NCBI GenBank assembly: GCA_006535965.1 | Contig: QEAR01000049.1 | Span: forward strand, 62,001-126,000 | DNA length: 64,000 nt | Direction: 5' to 3' | Source: Spizellomyces sp. 'palustris' | Taxonomy: Eukaryota; Chytridiomycota; Chytridiomycetes; Spizellomycetales; Spizellomycetaceae | In this document: positions 48,001 to 61,000 of the stretch, in pieces | How the letters are laid out: each line of letters opens with the position of its first letter | How positions within the stretch are numbered: the first letter of the stretch is position 1 | The notes under the pieces: model-generated | What the model was told of the DNA's origin: nothing | Databases searched by the model: none | What the model saw: only the letters and a program-made list of their open reading frames with translations | Translations under genes and position numbers: made by a program

Positions 48001-48847
48001 CGACGATTTCTGTTAAACATTCGCACGCTGCTAATCGCAATGACTCTACGCCCAAGAATTGGTACAAGCCGGAAATGAATGCTTCGTTGACAACCAAGTT
48101 GATGTCAATCCATGCCACATAGCGAGCAAACAAACGTAGGCACATGTTTGCAATGCCCGCGTCGCTTTGGTAGCTCCCCATGAGGATATCACCCCAAGCT
48201 GAAACAAGCCTTGCTACTGCATTCTCCCGCATAACATCCTTGATTTGAGTGTTTCGCGCCGTTTCCTTTGCATCTCGGGAGATCATGAGATTGGCCACCT
48301 CATCGTCAATGGCCAATGATACACGCAAGAACGTGTCTATCATGATTGAGTTTCGCTGAGTTCCTGATGTAGAGCTCAAGAGAGACAGAAGGTCGTCAAA
48401 GAAACTCGGCCATTCCCCGGGATACTGAGCCGCAAACATAAGAACTACGATCTGTATGAACTTGTTCCGCATGTACACAAACTCGCTCTCGTCCAGGTTG
48501 TGAACCAACCAATTCCACAGGGCTTGCCTTAACCCAGCTCGCTCATTGGGATTTAGACCAGCATATCGTCGCCGAAGAACATCCTCCAGAACGTGTAGAG
48601 CGAAGAAACGTGTATGCTCCGAGCTGTCGCCAACATTGGGAAATTAGCAACATGCTTGAATAATAGTTGCAACGGGCATCCCGCAACAATACCTTTTTGG
48701 GACCTTTATAAAGATTTTTAAGCAAACTTGCCAGCCATTGGACGAGTTACGCACTTGATCGCAAAACGCCATCGCCTCTGTTTTCAAGGCTACATTGGCC
48801 GTCGGGTCCACGGACACCGCCACAGCGCGTTCCAAACTCTCCTCCAT
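45048..48847 (-). CDS. LOS1: Exportin-T (tRNA exportin, Los1/XPOT)
   Basis: A karyopherin that exports mature tRNA from the nucleus with Ran-GTP. The N-terminus reads MEESLERAVAVSVDPTANVA, then EAMAFCDQVRNSSNGWQVCL, as in human XPOT (LAYFEQLK...AWQVC). The large exon at 47492-48508 holds FVYMRNKFIQIVVLMFAAQY, PGEWPSFFDDLLSLLSS, DTFLRVSLAIDDEVANLMIS, RNTQIKDVMRENAVARLVSA, RYVAWIDINLVVNEAFISGL and CECLTEIVGKGMKPVDKLSL, all close to XPOT. HEAT repeats continue through several exons to the stop at 45048. The identity is clear; the internal exons between 45750 and 47450 are only approximately placed. Confidence 0.93.
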
Positions 48848-49137
48848 CGTCCCGCCCGCACTGAACCGCTCCTATGTGCCTTTCAAGAACGAAATAATGT
48901 CGTTGTAGGATGCGGGCGGAATCTGGGTCGCATCAATGGTTTGCATTCAATAGGGGGTATTTTTTGGGATGGCTTCAGGCTTCTTCTTACCGGTGTGCTC
49001 TCAAATACGGCCACAATATCTGGAGTATGTGTTGATTTGGGGTAATACACTCATGCAATCAGCATTTGTTGGGCGGGAAGGAGGATTTCTATTAGTCTAG
49101 AAGGACTTGCACGAAAAATTCATCTTCGTTTCCACAT

Positions 49138-49544
49138 TCACATGGTGACTGGCGTATGAGTCATGGGGGCTTCCATGAGTTCCATTTCCGCAATCTCCAG
49201 CCGCAATGCAGTCTCCACAGCCATTTGACTGACAGAAACTGGCTGTGAATTCGCCCCGCTTATAGACGGATTGAAGCCTATGCCGTCCGTCGTAGCTGCT
49301 TTCATCCACCGTCCCGGAAAACGAATCTATACGGAAAAGTAGGAGGATTGAAGTTGCTTCTTGGTCATATGGCCAAAAGTGGATTATATGAAGAAACCAG
49401 CCACCGCTCACACTTGTTTGCTCACACGTTGGCAATCGTCGGACCGTTGGTACTGTGATCAACTAGATTCCGCAACTCGTACATCTCCCTTAGCACTGTA
49501 TGTGGTAGGCCGGTATCGATCAGCGTGTTTGGTTGCTGGAGCAT
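49138..49544 (-). CDS. Small protein of unknown function, divergent from RAD52
   Basis: Two exons (49428-49544 and 49138-49326) join in phase across a 101-nt GT...AG intron (with a TTTTCCGTATAG acceptor) to give 101 residues. The protein begins MLQQPNTLIDTGLPHTVLRE then MYELRNLVDHSTNGPTIAN, and exon 2 gives IRFPGRWMKAATTDGIGF and a helix VETALRLEIAEMELMEAPM, ending PVTM. It has no signal peptide, membrane span or motif I know. Its start lies about 92 bases from the RAD52 ATG, so both probably share a bidirectional promoter. The in-phase splice and helical composition support a real gene, but there is no homology support. Another frame of the same exon (Cys-rich) is the competing reading. Confidence 0.5.
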
Positions 49545-49636
49545 TCAGTAGCGTTGTAAAGTCATAGTGTCCGACACTGGGCTCGCGCTAGCGATCGCTG
49601 CAATTGCACGCATTCCAAGCTTTATTGTATGCAGGA

Positions 49637-52039
49637 ATGAATCAGCGACGCGAGGCGAACATTCCCAACTCTTCGTTTGGTAGCTATCAGTACTCATCTG
49701 GTGAGGCCCAGGAAGTGCGAACAAAACTCAGCCTGAAGCTTGGGCCCGAGTACATCTCGCAACGCAGTGGGCCAGGGGGAAGTGAGTATCGTGCGTGTAC
49801 AGCGCTGCACTATATCGGAATTTCTGACCGAGGGTGTTCTTTATGCAGCAAAAGTTAGTTATTTGGAAGGATGGAAAGCCACGCAGCTGGCAAACGAAAT
49901 ATTTGGATTCAACGGCTGGTCCAGCACACTGGTGGATACTACGGTGGACTTTGTGAGTGTGTGATCATTGTACGTGCACGGCGGTTGCCCAGTAGCTTCA
50001 TTGAGTGATCGATGCAGGTTGATGTCGATAATGGAAAAGTCAGCATGGGTATCTCTTCGGTCGTCCGTGTCACCCTGAAGGATGGTAGCTTTCACGAGGT
50101 GAATTTGCGACAATCACATATATCTCATGTCGGTTTGATTCGGCAGATTCACATTGCATCCTTTTTTAGGACGTCGGATACGGATCTATTGAAAATGCGA
50201 GAAGTAAAGCTCAGGCATTTGAGAAAGTAAGGGTGCATTTCAGATGAATTGATAGAATCCCCTAAGTATGACCTGATGTATAGGCCAAGAAAGAAGCTGT
50301 TACAGATGCCACCAAAAGAGCGCTGAAGCACTTTGGTAATAGCGTCGGCTCGTGTTTGTATGATAAGGACTTCTTGCGGAAAGTTTCTCGCATGTCGAAT
50401 CAGCCAGTAAGAAAGAAGAGCGCGAATGATTGTCCGTAAAGAGGGATTTAACTAACATTGAGGAAGCAGACCAAACCACTGGACCCTGATGAGTTGTATA
50501 GACATCCCGATTTTCGGACTACTGGCCGTCCTTCCAACGGGCTCCTCGCCGCTGGCGGCTTTACTGTTCCATCCCAAGGTGAAAATCATTGTCCAAGTGC
50601 GTTCTGCGCTACGTGCGTCCGAGCGTGCCTCATGTCTTTATCCTGCAGGTGCATCAAATGTACCCGGCGGTGTTCCATCCGCTCAAGTCGGACATTCCCA
50701 TGCTGCTTCGTCCTCTTCGGATTTCGGAGGTACAGGGTAGCATTTAGATACTTTCTGCAGATCCCCAGTCCAGCGCCTTACTGCGCACCAGATAATACTC
50801 CCATTAAGCACTCCTTTAATCTACGTAGGTACCGTCCCCACCACCGATTCGAGCTCTGTACAATCGTCCAGGTAGGTCTTCACTTTAGAAGTGCAGCACC
50901 ACCTACTAATCGGTTTGTGTAGCAATATGACATCCCATCATGCCCAGTCAAATCCTCGCCCACCAGGACCGTTGCCTCTACATCAAGGAACTCAAAATGC
51001 ACCGGCTCAAGTAAATCATGGACGCCAAACAGGTCCACCATCCACGAATCCGATGGGTATTCCAGTAGGACAGGATCAACGTAATTCTATTAGCACCACC
51101 AACTCAACATCGCGAAACGAGAATACTCCTCACAATTTGCAAATGAATCACACTAATATCAAAGCGGAGGGAATACCTACAGCCCAGCCTCGAACCACTC
51201 ACAGCACGGACATCAGCCACGGTACGTGGGCTGATATGCGCTTCTTTTATCTGCATCGGCATGCTACCTATTTACAGTCCAGCACTAGGTGGTACACTGA
51301 ATCAACCAACTAATCGACCCCGGTATGTGGAACAGCAACAGAATCCTCAACAACGATGGCAGCAGCCTCAACAGCAGTCGTCAAAAGGTGTTCATCCTGG
51401 CCAGAACGCTTTGGACCAACGCTCTGTCAACCTACAGACACAGCCTACAAGCATGCCACTACAGCCAGTCGGTGCTAAGACGGGCGATGCCAATGATCTC
51501 CAGAATATCACCTTGAGTCATTCGCATAATTCCACATCTAAAGACAGTTTGTCCAATGAATATCAACCCACCCACACACCAGTGCATCAAGGTAACGGTC
51601 CGTCATATCGTCCAAATCAACCCTACCAAGCACAACCGGGGCACGCTGCGAATAATGGTTATCCTCGAGGACCGCCAGGTCAATCGGTGCCACTAGCAAA
51701 TCAGATTGTGCACAACAATAGAAATCCTTCACCAAAGGGTGTCAAACGATCACTAGATACGCAGGACGCCCAGTAAGTAATAGATTTTCAGCTGCCCATT
51801 GACACTTCATCGCGCCTCATCGCTGATGGTATGGATTTTTCAGTGGTTTTGGTGCGCGTCCAAGTGGTACTGGTGCATATCCTCATACAGGCGCTAATAT
51901 GGGTCGACCTATTTCCGGACTGAACGCAGGCCACAATATACCCAACACGAATGGAGTGGCATCGAAGGGGAACAGTGGTTATCAATATGCTAACCCGGTG
52001 GTGAAACGGCCGAAGGCAGAAATACCCGGTTTTACATGA
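49637..52039 (+). CDS. RAD52: RAD52 recombination mediator
   Basis: Rad52 anneals single-stranded DNA and, in fungi, loads Rad51. The N-terminal annealing domain is spread over short exons: [38 protein letters not shown], then [20 protein letters not shown] with [33 protein letters not shown], and [20 protein letters not shown] with [12 protein letters not shown]. The C-terminal half is low-complexity, rich in Gln, Asn, Pro and Ser (exons 50891-51776), as in fungal Rad52, and ends [13 protein letters not shown] at the stop 52037-52039. ATG 49637 gives [11 protein letters not shown]; an upstream in-frame ATG at 49604 is possible. I am sure of the family; the exact tail exons are less sure. Confidence 0.93.
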
Positions 52040-52413
52040 GCAGGCAAAGGACTGTCACCTTATATATATTTTCGCTGTTTATTCCTTTACTATTGTGGTG
52101 AGATATCCGTCGGCTGATTGGACGTTATCGTTCTCCGGATGCTACATCAGTAATGACAGCAGAAACCCCAATGAGATGCAAACCGAATTGCATGAACAGC
52201 CATAATAGCCGTCTGAGTTTGAGCACAGCTGACATCTGTTATTGCATTCGAATTCATGTTATCGTATCTGCCAGTTGGGTAGCCTCCCCAGTAATCTCCC
52301 CACTCCCGCCGGCCCCCAAAGCTGCAATCGAAGTGCATTTTGCCTCCTCGTAGCAGTGGTCCTTGTATAGTCTACAACCCACATGGGCGCCTAATAAAGG
52401 CGCATATCCGCTT

Positions 52414-53011
52414 TTAGAACAGACCAATCAAACTCACCCCTCCCATAAACATCAAAAATACTAATAGTGGTGTTAAAAACCCGTATGCGGGCCATAACAT
52501 CCAGCAGGAAGATATTGCGCTAATGACACCAAATGCAGTGGCAATCTGTACTGGATGCTTTGCTTGTGTTTCCCATTGCGTAAGGTCTGGCCGAGTCCCA
52601 GTCTTGAACGGGATGTAAAACTGGAGGTAAAGAAAGACAAACGTCCAACCCGAAAGGGAGACGAAGAGAAGGTAAAACGGGATGCTGAACAGTGATTATA
52701 AGTAAAAAAACAAGTTTCGGTGTTTGACAGGACCCTTATATGTGTGTGTAGCCGTACCCATATCCATAGTTTTGCAAGGCGCTCGGTAAATCGCTCCACC
52801 AGCCCGTCCCGAGGGCTCCAGCGATCCACGCGAATGACTCTAGGTAACGGATGAGTTTTGACCGTGGTTTGTTGCGAGGATCATCATAGGGACGTTCTTC
52901 GCTTGGCAGTGCCGCTGTGCGTGTACGGGGTCTTAGGGTCGACATATGCTGCAAATCTGTCAATGACGCAGCGGATGGAGTGTTTGAGAGCGAGCTCACT
53001 GCTGACAACAT
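52414..53011 (-). CDS. TMEM128: TMEM128-family membrane protein
   Basis: Two exons join in phase (...ALQNYGYG then IPFYLLFVSLSGWTFVFLYL). The N-terminus is hydrophilic and basic (RPYDDPRNKPRSKLIRYLES), followed by about four membrane spans: ESFAWIAGALGTGWW, PFYLLFVSLSGWTFVFLY, PVQIATAFGVISAISSCWML and GFLTPLLVFLMFMGGVSLIG. The spacing and motifs (YP..IP...TAFI..GI..N..LW, SFFTPLLLFTQFMGVVMF) match human TMEM128, a small ER/Golgi membrane protein of unknown function. The gene is divergent from the SANT/U-box gene, with about 215 bases between starts. Confidence 0.8.
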
Positions 53012-53226
53012 AGGATGATATATTGATAGCTATTTATCACCACATTCGGACTTACTCTTCCGGACGCGACTGTCGACAACTTGACCCCTCAACTCCTATT
53101 GGCATCCATCTTCAGCCTGCCTGAAGGGCCCAACATCCTACTTAATCTAGTAATCTTACTACCTCTGTCGCCTGTGTTTATTGGACGTAAAACTTGAAAG
53201 GATCATATCCAACCACAACGAACACA

Positions 53227-55557
53227 ATGCCGGCCTCAGTCGCTTCATCCACGGCAGGTGACCCTCGTCAAGAAACTGGCGACAGCCCTGGAGGCGAACG
53301 AGTGACCGAGTTTTTTCCAGAAGGTATGTGATTCTGGGAATTGGTGCTCTGAATTCGGTCGCAGAAGTGAGGATCTATCATGATCTGTGATATGCGATAA
53401 GAGGTGGTTACTGACTTCTTCCCGAACGCGGCAGCTTTGAAGAGGTCTTCTGGGAGGAGAACTCAGAAAACTAAACAGGACTACCCTCTGCAAACTATAC
53501 CATTTGACAACGGCACTGAAACTGTTCTGGTATGCCGCGGAATATCACACTACTCTCTGACTGGAAACTGATCGCTTATGCCTACCAGAGCATTTTACGA
53601 CGGAATTGGCAGGAGAAGGAAGATCGAAAGGCCAATGGAGAGGAGGAAACAGATCTAAGGGACACGATTCAGGAGCTTCGACAACAGAGGTACCGCATAT
53701 CCAGTGTAGTATGATTTTTGGATGATCAACTGAGATCTTCCAGTGATGCGATTCAGACTGTTCGGAAGGAAAGAGTTTTTGATGATGAAATCACTGAGGA
53801 GGAAATGGATATCATCCAACAACGGGTCGCTTTGCAGCAGCGGCAGGTAGGACTCTTCTCCCAATGGTTTGGTCGTCTTTAAAGACCCTGTCTGACATCC
53901 ATTGCAGTTTCAAGAGTATCAGCGGCGAGAAACCGCCCGCAAGTTTGCCAAGATAAGAAACATGTTTGAATACTTGCGCACCGCAGAGATAGAGGAAGCT
54001 TTGGAAGAGGCGAATAATGATGAGGTGGGGAAGCGCTCCAAGAGGTCATGCTTGCTGATGTTCCATGATTGGGCACTGATGGCGTTAATAGGACACTGCC
54101 ATATTGAAATTCACTCAAACGGCTTATCTGATGAAATTGCGTAAACGAATTGCACAAAAGCACCAGCCGATTCAATCAGAGGGTAAATGTCGTGGTTGTA
54201 TGCGCGCCGGCCAGGGTGCCAGTTTAGGACTCACCGAATCAATCACAGTTGTGATGACGGAAGAGCAACAGCAGGCATACGAGCGGCTTGTTGAAAAACG
54301 TAAAAAGGCTGCGAAGAAGACCACTACGGAGGAATCGAAAAAGTATGATGATTGTGGGACCGTGTTGCAGTACCTTTGGCCTCCTTAACCTGCTTTTTAC
54401 GTGTGGCAAAGGCGCTGTATCAGGTTCTCGCGATTGCGTTTGGACGATGCACTCAGTCAACTGGAAAATGGAGTTGATCCATCTAAAGTCTTCGAAGGGT
54501 GGAGTGATGCCAGAGTGCGCGCATACAAGCAGATAAAAACGAAACCAAACTCGTATTATTATCGCTTCAATGCTCCCGGCGAAAAGCAGAGAAATGGGCC
54601 ATGGACAAAGGTGCGCTTGCAGGAATTTGGAACCCAACAATTTCAAGCATTGAAACCGACCTTGATGCAGGAGGAACGCACAATGTTTTTCAAAAGACTC
54701 GAGGAAGTTGGTGCCGATGGCCAGTGGGGAATTTTTTCAATCGCGATCCCAGGTCGTGTGGGGTATCAGGTACGTCCGCGATCATGTTTCCACTCGATGC
54801 TCTCCGTCCGTTAAGGCTCTGCTCCAGTGCTCCAACTTCTACAGACATCTTCTGAAAACAGGAGAAATTGTGGATGAGAATTATACAATTGATTCAAAAG
54901 GGGAGTTACGGTACTTGTTTGGGAAGAAGGAGGGAGGTAAAGGAGTGATTCGAGTCCACTCGAAACACGGATCCGGAGGAGCTCGCAGTCAAAATGGCGG
55001 TGGGAAGAAGCGCAAGCGAAAATCTGCGTATGGCGACGAGGATGACGACGATGACGGGAACGTTGACGATTTATTTGACCAAGACGACTCTGGAAATTTT
55101 ACTTGTAAAGCCTCTTGGGCAACGACGAGGCGGACCAGAGCTCGGATGGAAGCGGCAGAGGCGGAGTCAGAGGGAACTCCTGTGGATGGGTACGAGAATC
55201 CCCTTGCAGGATTTGTGGATCCTATCACCTTGGAGGAAGTGGTCAAGCCTGCAATGTCGCCTTATGGCCACGTCATGAGGTGAGACCGCACAAGTCATCA
55301 TGAAGGAAGGACACGGAAGATTGAATGTTAACGATGCCCAATTACAGCTATGCCAGTTGGATTCGTTGCCTGAGTTCCGAAGAGCAAAAGAACATTTGTC
55401 CGTTGACAAAGAAGCCACTGACGAAGCGCGAGTTGGTAGTTTTGACTTATGATAACATCGATGAATATAGGTATGCTACAGGAGAATACACTCGTAAATC
55501 CATAACAAAATTCACCTGATACATCTGGTCTACAGGGACAGAATTGTCAACAAGTAA
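53227..55557 (+). CDS. SANT-like plus U-box/RING-like nuclear protein, unnamed
   Basis: About eight exons from ATG 53227 (MPASVASSTAGDPRQETGDS). The N-terminal half is charged and helical (RRNWQEKEDRKANGEEETDL; QEYQRRETARKFAKIRNMFE; TEEQQQAYERLVEKRKKAAK). A Myb/SANT-like region follows: RFNAPGEKQRNGPWTK, then DGQWGIFSIAIPGRVGYQCS and NFYRHLLKTGEI. After a nuclear-type basic and acidic stretch (GKKRKRKSAYGDEDDDDDGN) the C-terminus resembles a U-box: NPLAGFVDPITLEEVVKPAM, SPYGHVMSYASWIRC, ICPLTKKPLTKRELVVLTYD. The last exon gives DRIVNK and the stop at 55557. This suggests a chromatin-linked ubiquitin (or SUMO) ligase. The combination is not one I can name. Exon order is well supported; the role is inference. 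Confidence 0.7.
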
Positions 55558-56303
55558 CTGTATGCTGGATCTTTTAATAAAAGAATATATGTAAAATAGT
55601 GATATCTATACCCGGGAGAGAAAATGTGGTGCAACAAGTTCCACTGGCATGGGCGTCGCCGCCCGTGTGGATCGCCACACAAACCTTGCCGACACGAGTA
55701 AACCCTACATGAGAGATTGCACCGCTATTAAAGGGAAATGATTCCTGAACGTCATTATCGCCCGTCCAGAGGAGATCCCGGAAAACCAGGCCCAAAAACG
55801 TACTTTGGCGATCCGCCGCCAAAGAGGGAAGCACTAACAAGGTAGAAGCAAAATACACCTCGTTGTGCTGTCAGAGCCGTGAAGCAAAATATAAAGCAAA
55901 GTGTAAATGCATCAGAGAGGCAGTTATGCATGTTCAGACGCTGACACTATTTGTAAACAACAAAAGCATCGTCACATACTCGCCACCCACTACTCTGTGC
56001 TATATAGGTCTGTAGGATATAATAGGTTCTCTCCTCAAGCTCTCTCAATACCTCGTAGCTATGCAGCACAACGAGATGTAACAAGAAGGTTCCTTATTTA
56101 GTTTTGTCGTCTGGTGTTTGTCCAAAGGAATGGCAGTTGAACTGCATGGCAAACGGAATGCCAGATCGCTTAAACAAGTTTGAACCACATTCAGACCGCC
56201 AGGTTCAACAATACACGTGATCACGCCACGGAATCGGTGTGAACGCGCTGGACTTTGGAGAGTTCTCCATCTTTTGGAGTTCACACCTCACACACCGCAC
56301 AAA
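55558..56303. other. Intergenic region, no supported gene
   Basis: About 750 bases. A minus-strand open frame at 55574-55858 (94 residues) has no recognised motif, no intron evidence and no clear promoter, so I leave it out. The right end should hold the promoter of TVP23. No tRNA or repeat seen. Confidence 0.4.
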
Positions 56304-57255
<952 letters not shown>

Positions 57256-58064
57256 GGGCCATAAGTGATGTTGAATAAAGGGTGCGGTGATCAGTACAAG
57301 CTAGCCGAACGCAAATCCAGATCGCTTGAGAATTCTGTTTAGTAAGCCTTATGTCAGCAGGATGTCCGCCAGTTAGTGTCGCCAATCGACAGTGTAATAT
57401 GTTGGGCAACCTGCACATACCCATGCTTGCAACGTCTGATAGAGCTTAAGCTATGCACACATGGTCACCCGGCCGAGATCCAAGGTTCAGGTGGATCTAA
57501 CAACTACTGATCCCATAAACTATAGAAGCCACAGTCGCTGGGCCAGGATGCGTGGCACGTTGGCTTTCAAGCATAAGCTTCTTGACTTATCCTGAGGGGC
57601 CAAGAACATCTGCAAACTGGTTCCTTGGGCAGAAAACCCCAGCTGATATTTGACAAGCATTCTTCCGTTAAACCTGTTCGATTTGGAGGCGCGACCCGTA
57701 GCAAAAGACATGTTTTGGTGCTGAGCATCCCGCAGTTCTTCGACCCATAGGCGCTAAAAAAAGACTTACAGGGTGCATGAATGGTCACGGCATCAATCCC
57801 CGTAATAGCAGTCGTCTAAATATAACTCACATTTACATTGTGATTGCCTCACCCAAGGAAGGTCTGGAATAGGCAATTCATGATCCTCGCTGCGGTCCCG
57901 TCACTCAGCGTTTTATGGTTGACTCCGTTGTCGGGGCAAGACGATTCACCCACCTGGCAGCGCCGTTAGGCTACTTCGAGTCTGTGTGGCCGGTTGAGTG
58001 TCGTCCTTTCCCGGCTTCATCTCCTGGCATTCTCTCAAAATCCATACCGCACTGCGTGCACAAC
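57256..58064. other. Intergenic region, no supported gene
   Basis: About 800 bases between TVP23 and the Ras-GEF gene. Minus-strand open frames near 57520-57790 show no conserved features. The promoter of the Ras-GEF gene should lie near the right end. Confidence 0.4.
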
Positions 58065-61000
58065 ATGTCGTCTTTGAAACATCAAGAGTAAGTCACGAAA
58101 TCATGAAAGATATGGAATGCCAGCATGGTCATCCAGACTTCAGCGCAAAACGATTAACCGGACTCATGTGTCTTTGACAGATCGAAAGCGTCTCTGCTTT
58201 CTCAGAATGATGAAGCTTCCGCGCTGGATTACTTTCTCCGCGTTCAATTACCGAACGATATGACAACGGTGATTCAAGTTCAGGGTGACATGACTATGTG
58301 GGAGATACTCTGCGTGATTAGCTCAAAGAAGCAGCTGACTCCTTCCCATCACATCGCAAAGATGGTGTACTCGGATGGGAAAGAAGAGCTGGCTGACGAA
58401 GCTAGAGCGTTGAACTCTTACCATGGATTGGAGCGGGTTATATTGCAGAAGCGAGCAGGTTGGTGAAGATGATGTTCGGTCAGCACGTTCCCCAAAATCT
58501 CAGACATCAATTGTAGGTGAAACTGCGAATCCAGCACGGATGCGGCAGGGACGTAGAGCATCGGTTGTACTGAACGCCCCAAAACCGAGCGCTATTCGTA
58601 TGTCCTCCCAAGAATTCCCCAAGACGGTTACAGACGAAGCAGCACTTGCACTTCGGCTAGCAGCTGGCAAACCTGATTCGAGTTTGCTGGGGCGGAGAGG
58701 GAAGACCATCAAAAATGTCGCTATGCTCTTCTTTAACAAAAAGTCATCGGCAGATATGTCCGGTGAATTGGGCAGTCTGAGCTCCACTCCACCAGAATCT
58801 CCAAGACCCACAAGCGGGTTGTCCCAGAGCGAGAACAATACGAGCTCTTTGTCTCTTACGATGGCAGATGAAGACAAGGCTGAGAAGAAACCTGCTGGCA
58901 GGTTCAGCACTACTAGCAGGCTTGGTGCTGAGGCACCGTCCCCCATCCAAAGTGCAGACTCCAGTCTCCAGAGCATGGACTCTGACCTGGATACATTGGC
59001 TTCGTATGATGGAAAAAAGAGCCCTCCTAACGGTACTCACCCTATCCTACCACCGTTACCGAATCAATCTGGAAACAACTTGAAAGCCTTCAGTAACGAC
59101 GTATCCCGCGAAGCTCCTAAAAGTCTCCGTCGTAGCGTGACCTCGCTTGGGTTTAATTTCATGTCCGGCGATGCTTGCGACCGTGGATCTCTCACTAATT
59201 CGTCGCATTCAATCGGTATACCAGACGGGAAAAATAACAGTGCAGGGGCCATTGACGAGCCAACTTTATCCTCGGGTGTATTGTCCTCTGACATGTTATC
59301 ATTGTCAAGAGCGGATTCTTTAGTGGCTCGCGAACCACAAGCCCGAGAAAAGATGTAGGTCACTCATACAGAAAGCATTTCAATTCGTCAGAGTCATCGA
59401 CATTATTGTTTATTGTTTATTTCTCTAGTCGGAAGCGCACCATCTCGTCACCAGCAACAAGCGGCAACTCCGGCTACTCCACTCTCCGCCGGCCTGTATT
59501 GCGCACCAATCGTCAGCGTTCAAACACGGACGTTCTTTCAGGCATTGAAACCGCGATAGAAGTACCTGACGGTCCCATGAGTGCTGACTATGTTTCAACG
59601 CTTAACACCCCGACCACGCCCATATTTGCGGACGATCCAAAGCGAGTTGTGTTGAAGGTTTCTCTGCCAGACCAGCAGAGTACTACTATCATGATTCAGC
59701 CAGAACTCACGATGGAAACAGTTCTGCTAAATATTTGCCAGAAGCGTAAATTGGACTTTGACCATTATGCACTGGACGTACCAAAAGAGGGCGTGACAGT
59801 GGAGATGGATCGTCCTCTGGCATACTACATTCAGGAAGGGATCAATGAAGTAATAGTTGTAAGGAAAGAAAAGACATACAGTACTATGTGTGTCAGTGAA
59901 GGGGGCAGGGATGTGATGATTCTCCAGTTGATCGGGGGGAAGTGAGTATTGATTTGCATCTACCATTGTGACCGGATATTGACTAGTGACTTCTTTCAGA
60001 CTTCAAGTCATGGCCGCAACACCAGAGAAACTAATAGAGCGGTTAACCGATGATGCGGAAAAGGGTGGGTTAACTCTGAACCCCCAAAAAATCCTCATGG
60101 CATTAATTCTGGACTTTTTTTGATATCAGACGCTACATTCATGGATACGCTTCTCTTGACATATCGATCGTTCATTAAACCGCTCGAATTCTTCGATCAG
60201 CTTGTAGCACGGTTTAATTCGGAGCTACCACCGGATCCTTCTCCTGAAGATGTCGAGTACTTTAATAAGATGAAGGTGCCAACGCAACGAAGGTATGTTT
60301 CTGTTTATTAAATTTACTGGTCTTCCTTGGATACCAAAAATCATCTCTTCAGAGTCATTGTCGCCTTTAAATGGTGGGTGAAGCACCACTACCATGACTT
60401 TGGAGTTGATGGCTCCATCAAAGCCGACTTGGAAGACTTTGTGGACCAAATTCGAGATTACAATGACGGCGAATTCGGATCAGATGCAGCAGAGCTATAC
60501 CGAATAATGGAAACCCAAAGCGAGGCGTACCAGGATATGTTCCACAACTACAAAACTGTGGAGCGAAGAGGCAAGACGATCGAAGGAATGGTTCAAGAGA
60601 TATCAGTGGAGGACTTGAGTCAGCAGCTTTGTATTCATAACTTTAAGTTGTTCCATAACATCCACCCGATCGAATACTTGAACCAGATCTGGCAGAAGAC
60701 GAATGAAAGTTCCCCATCGATGATTTACTTCATTGAAAGGTTCGACAAAGAGTCGTACTGGGCGACCACAGAGATCCTCAAAGAAAAGGATCTAAAGAAG
60801 AGAACGAGTCTTCTTCGCAAGTTCATCCTCACAGCAAAGGTACGAGGCAATGATTTGTTTCCAATCGTCATAAACTCGTGTTCACATGGATGATGCTCGC
60901 TTAAAGATGTGTCAAGAACTCAGTAACTTCTTCACAATGTTTGCTCTTATCGCGGGATTGAACATGCCACCGATTCAACGATTGAAGAAAACCTGGGAAG

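Noticed and set aside
49097-49462. Cys-rich frame (ASFCQSNGCGDCIAAGDCG) near RAD52
   Set aside because: A neighbouring frame of the same stretch joins in phase to an upstream exon with its own start and gives a more normal protein, so the Cys-rich reading is probably a shadow.
55574-55858. Minus-strand open frame of 94 codons
   Set aside because: No recognised motif and no neighbouring exons; consistent with chance.
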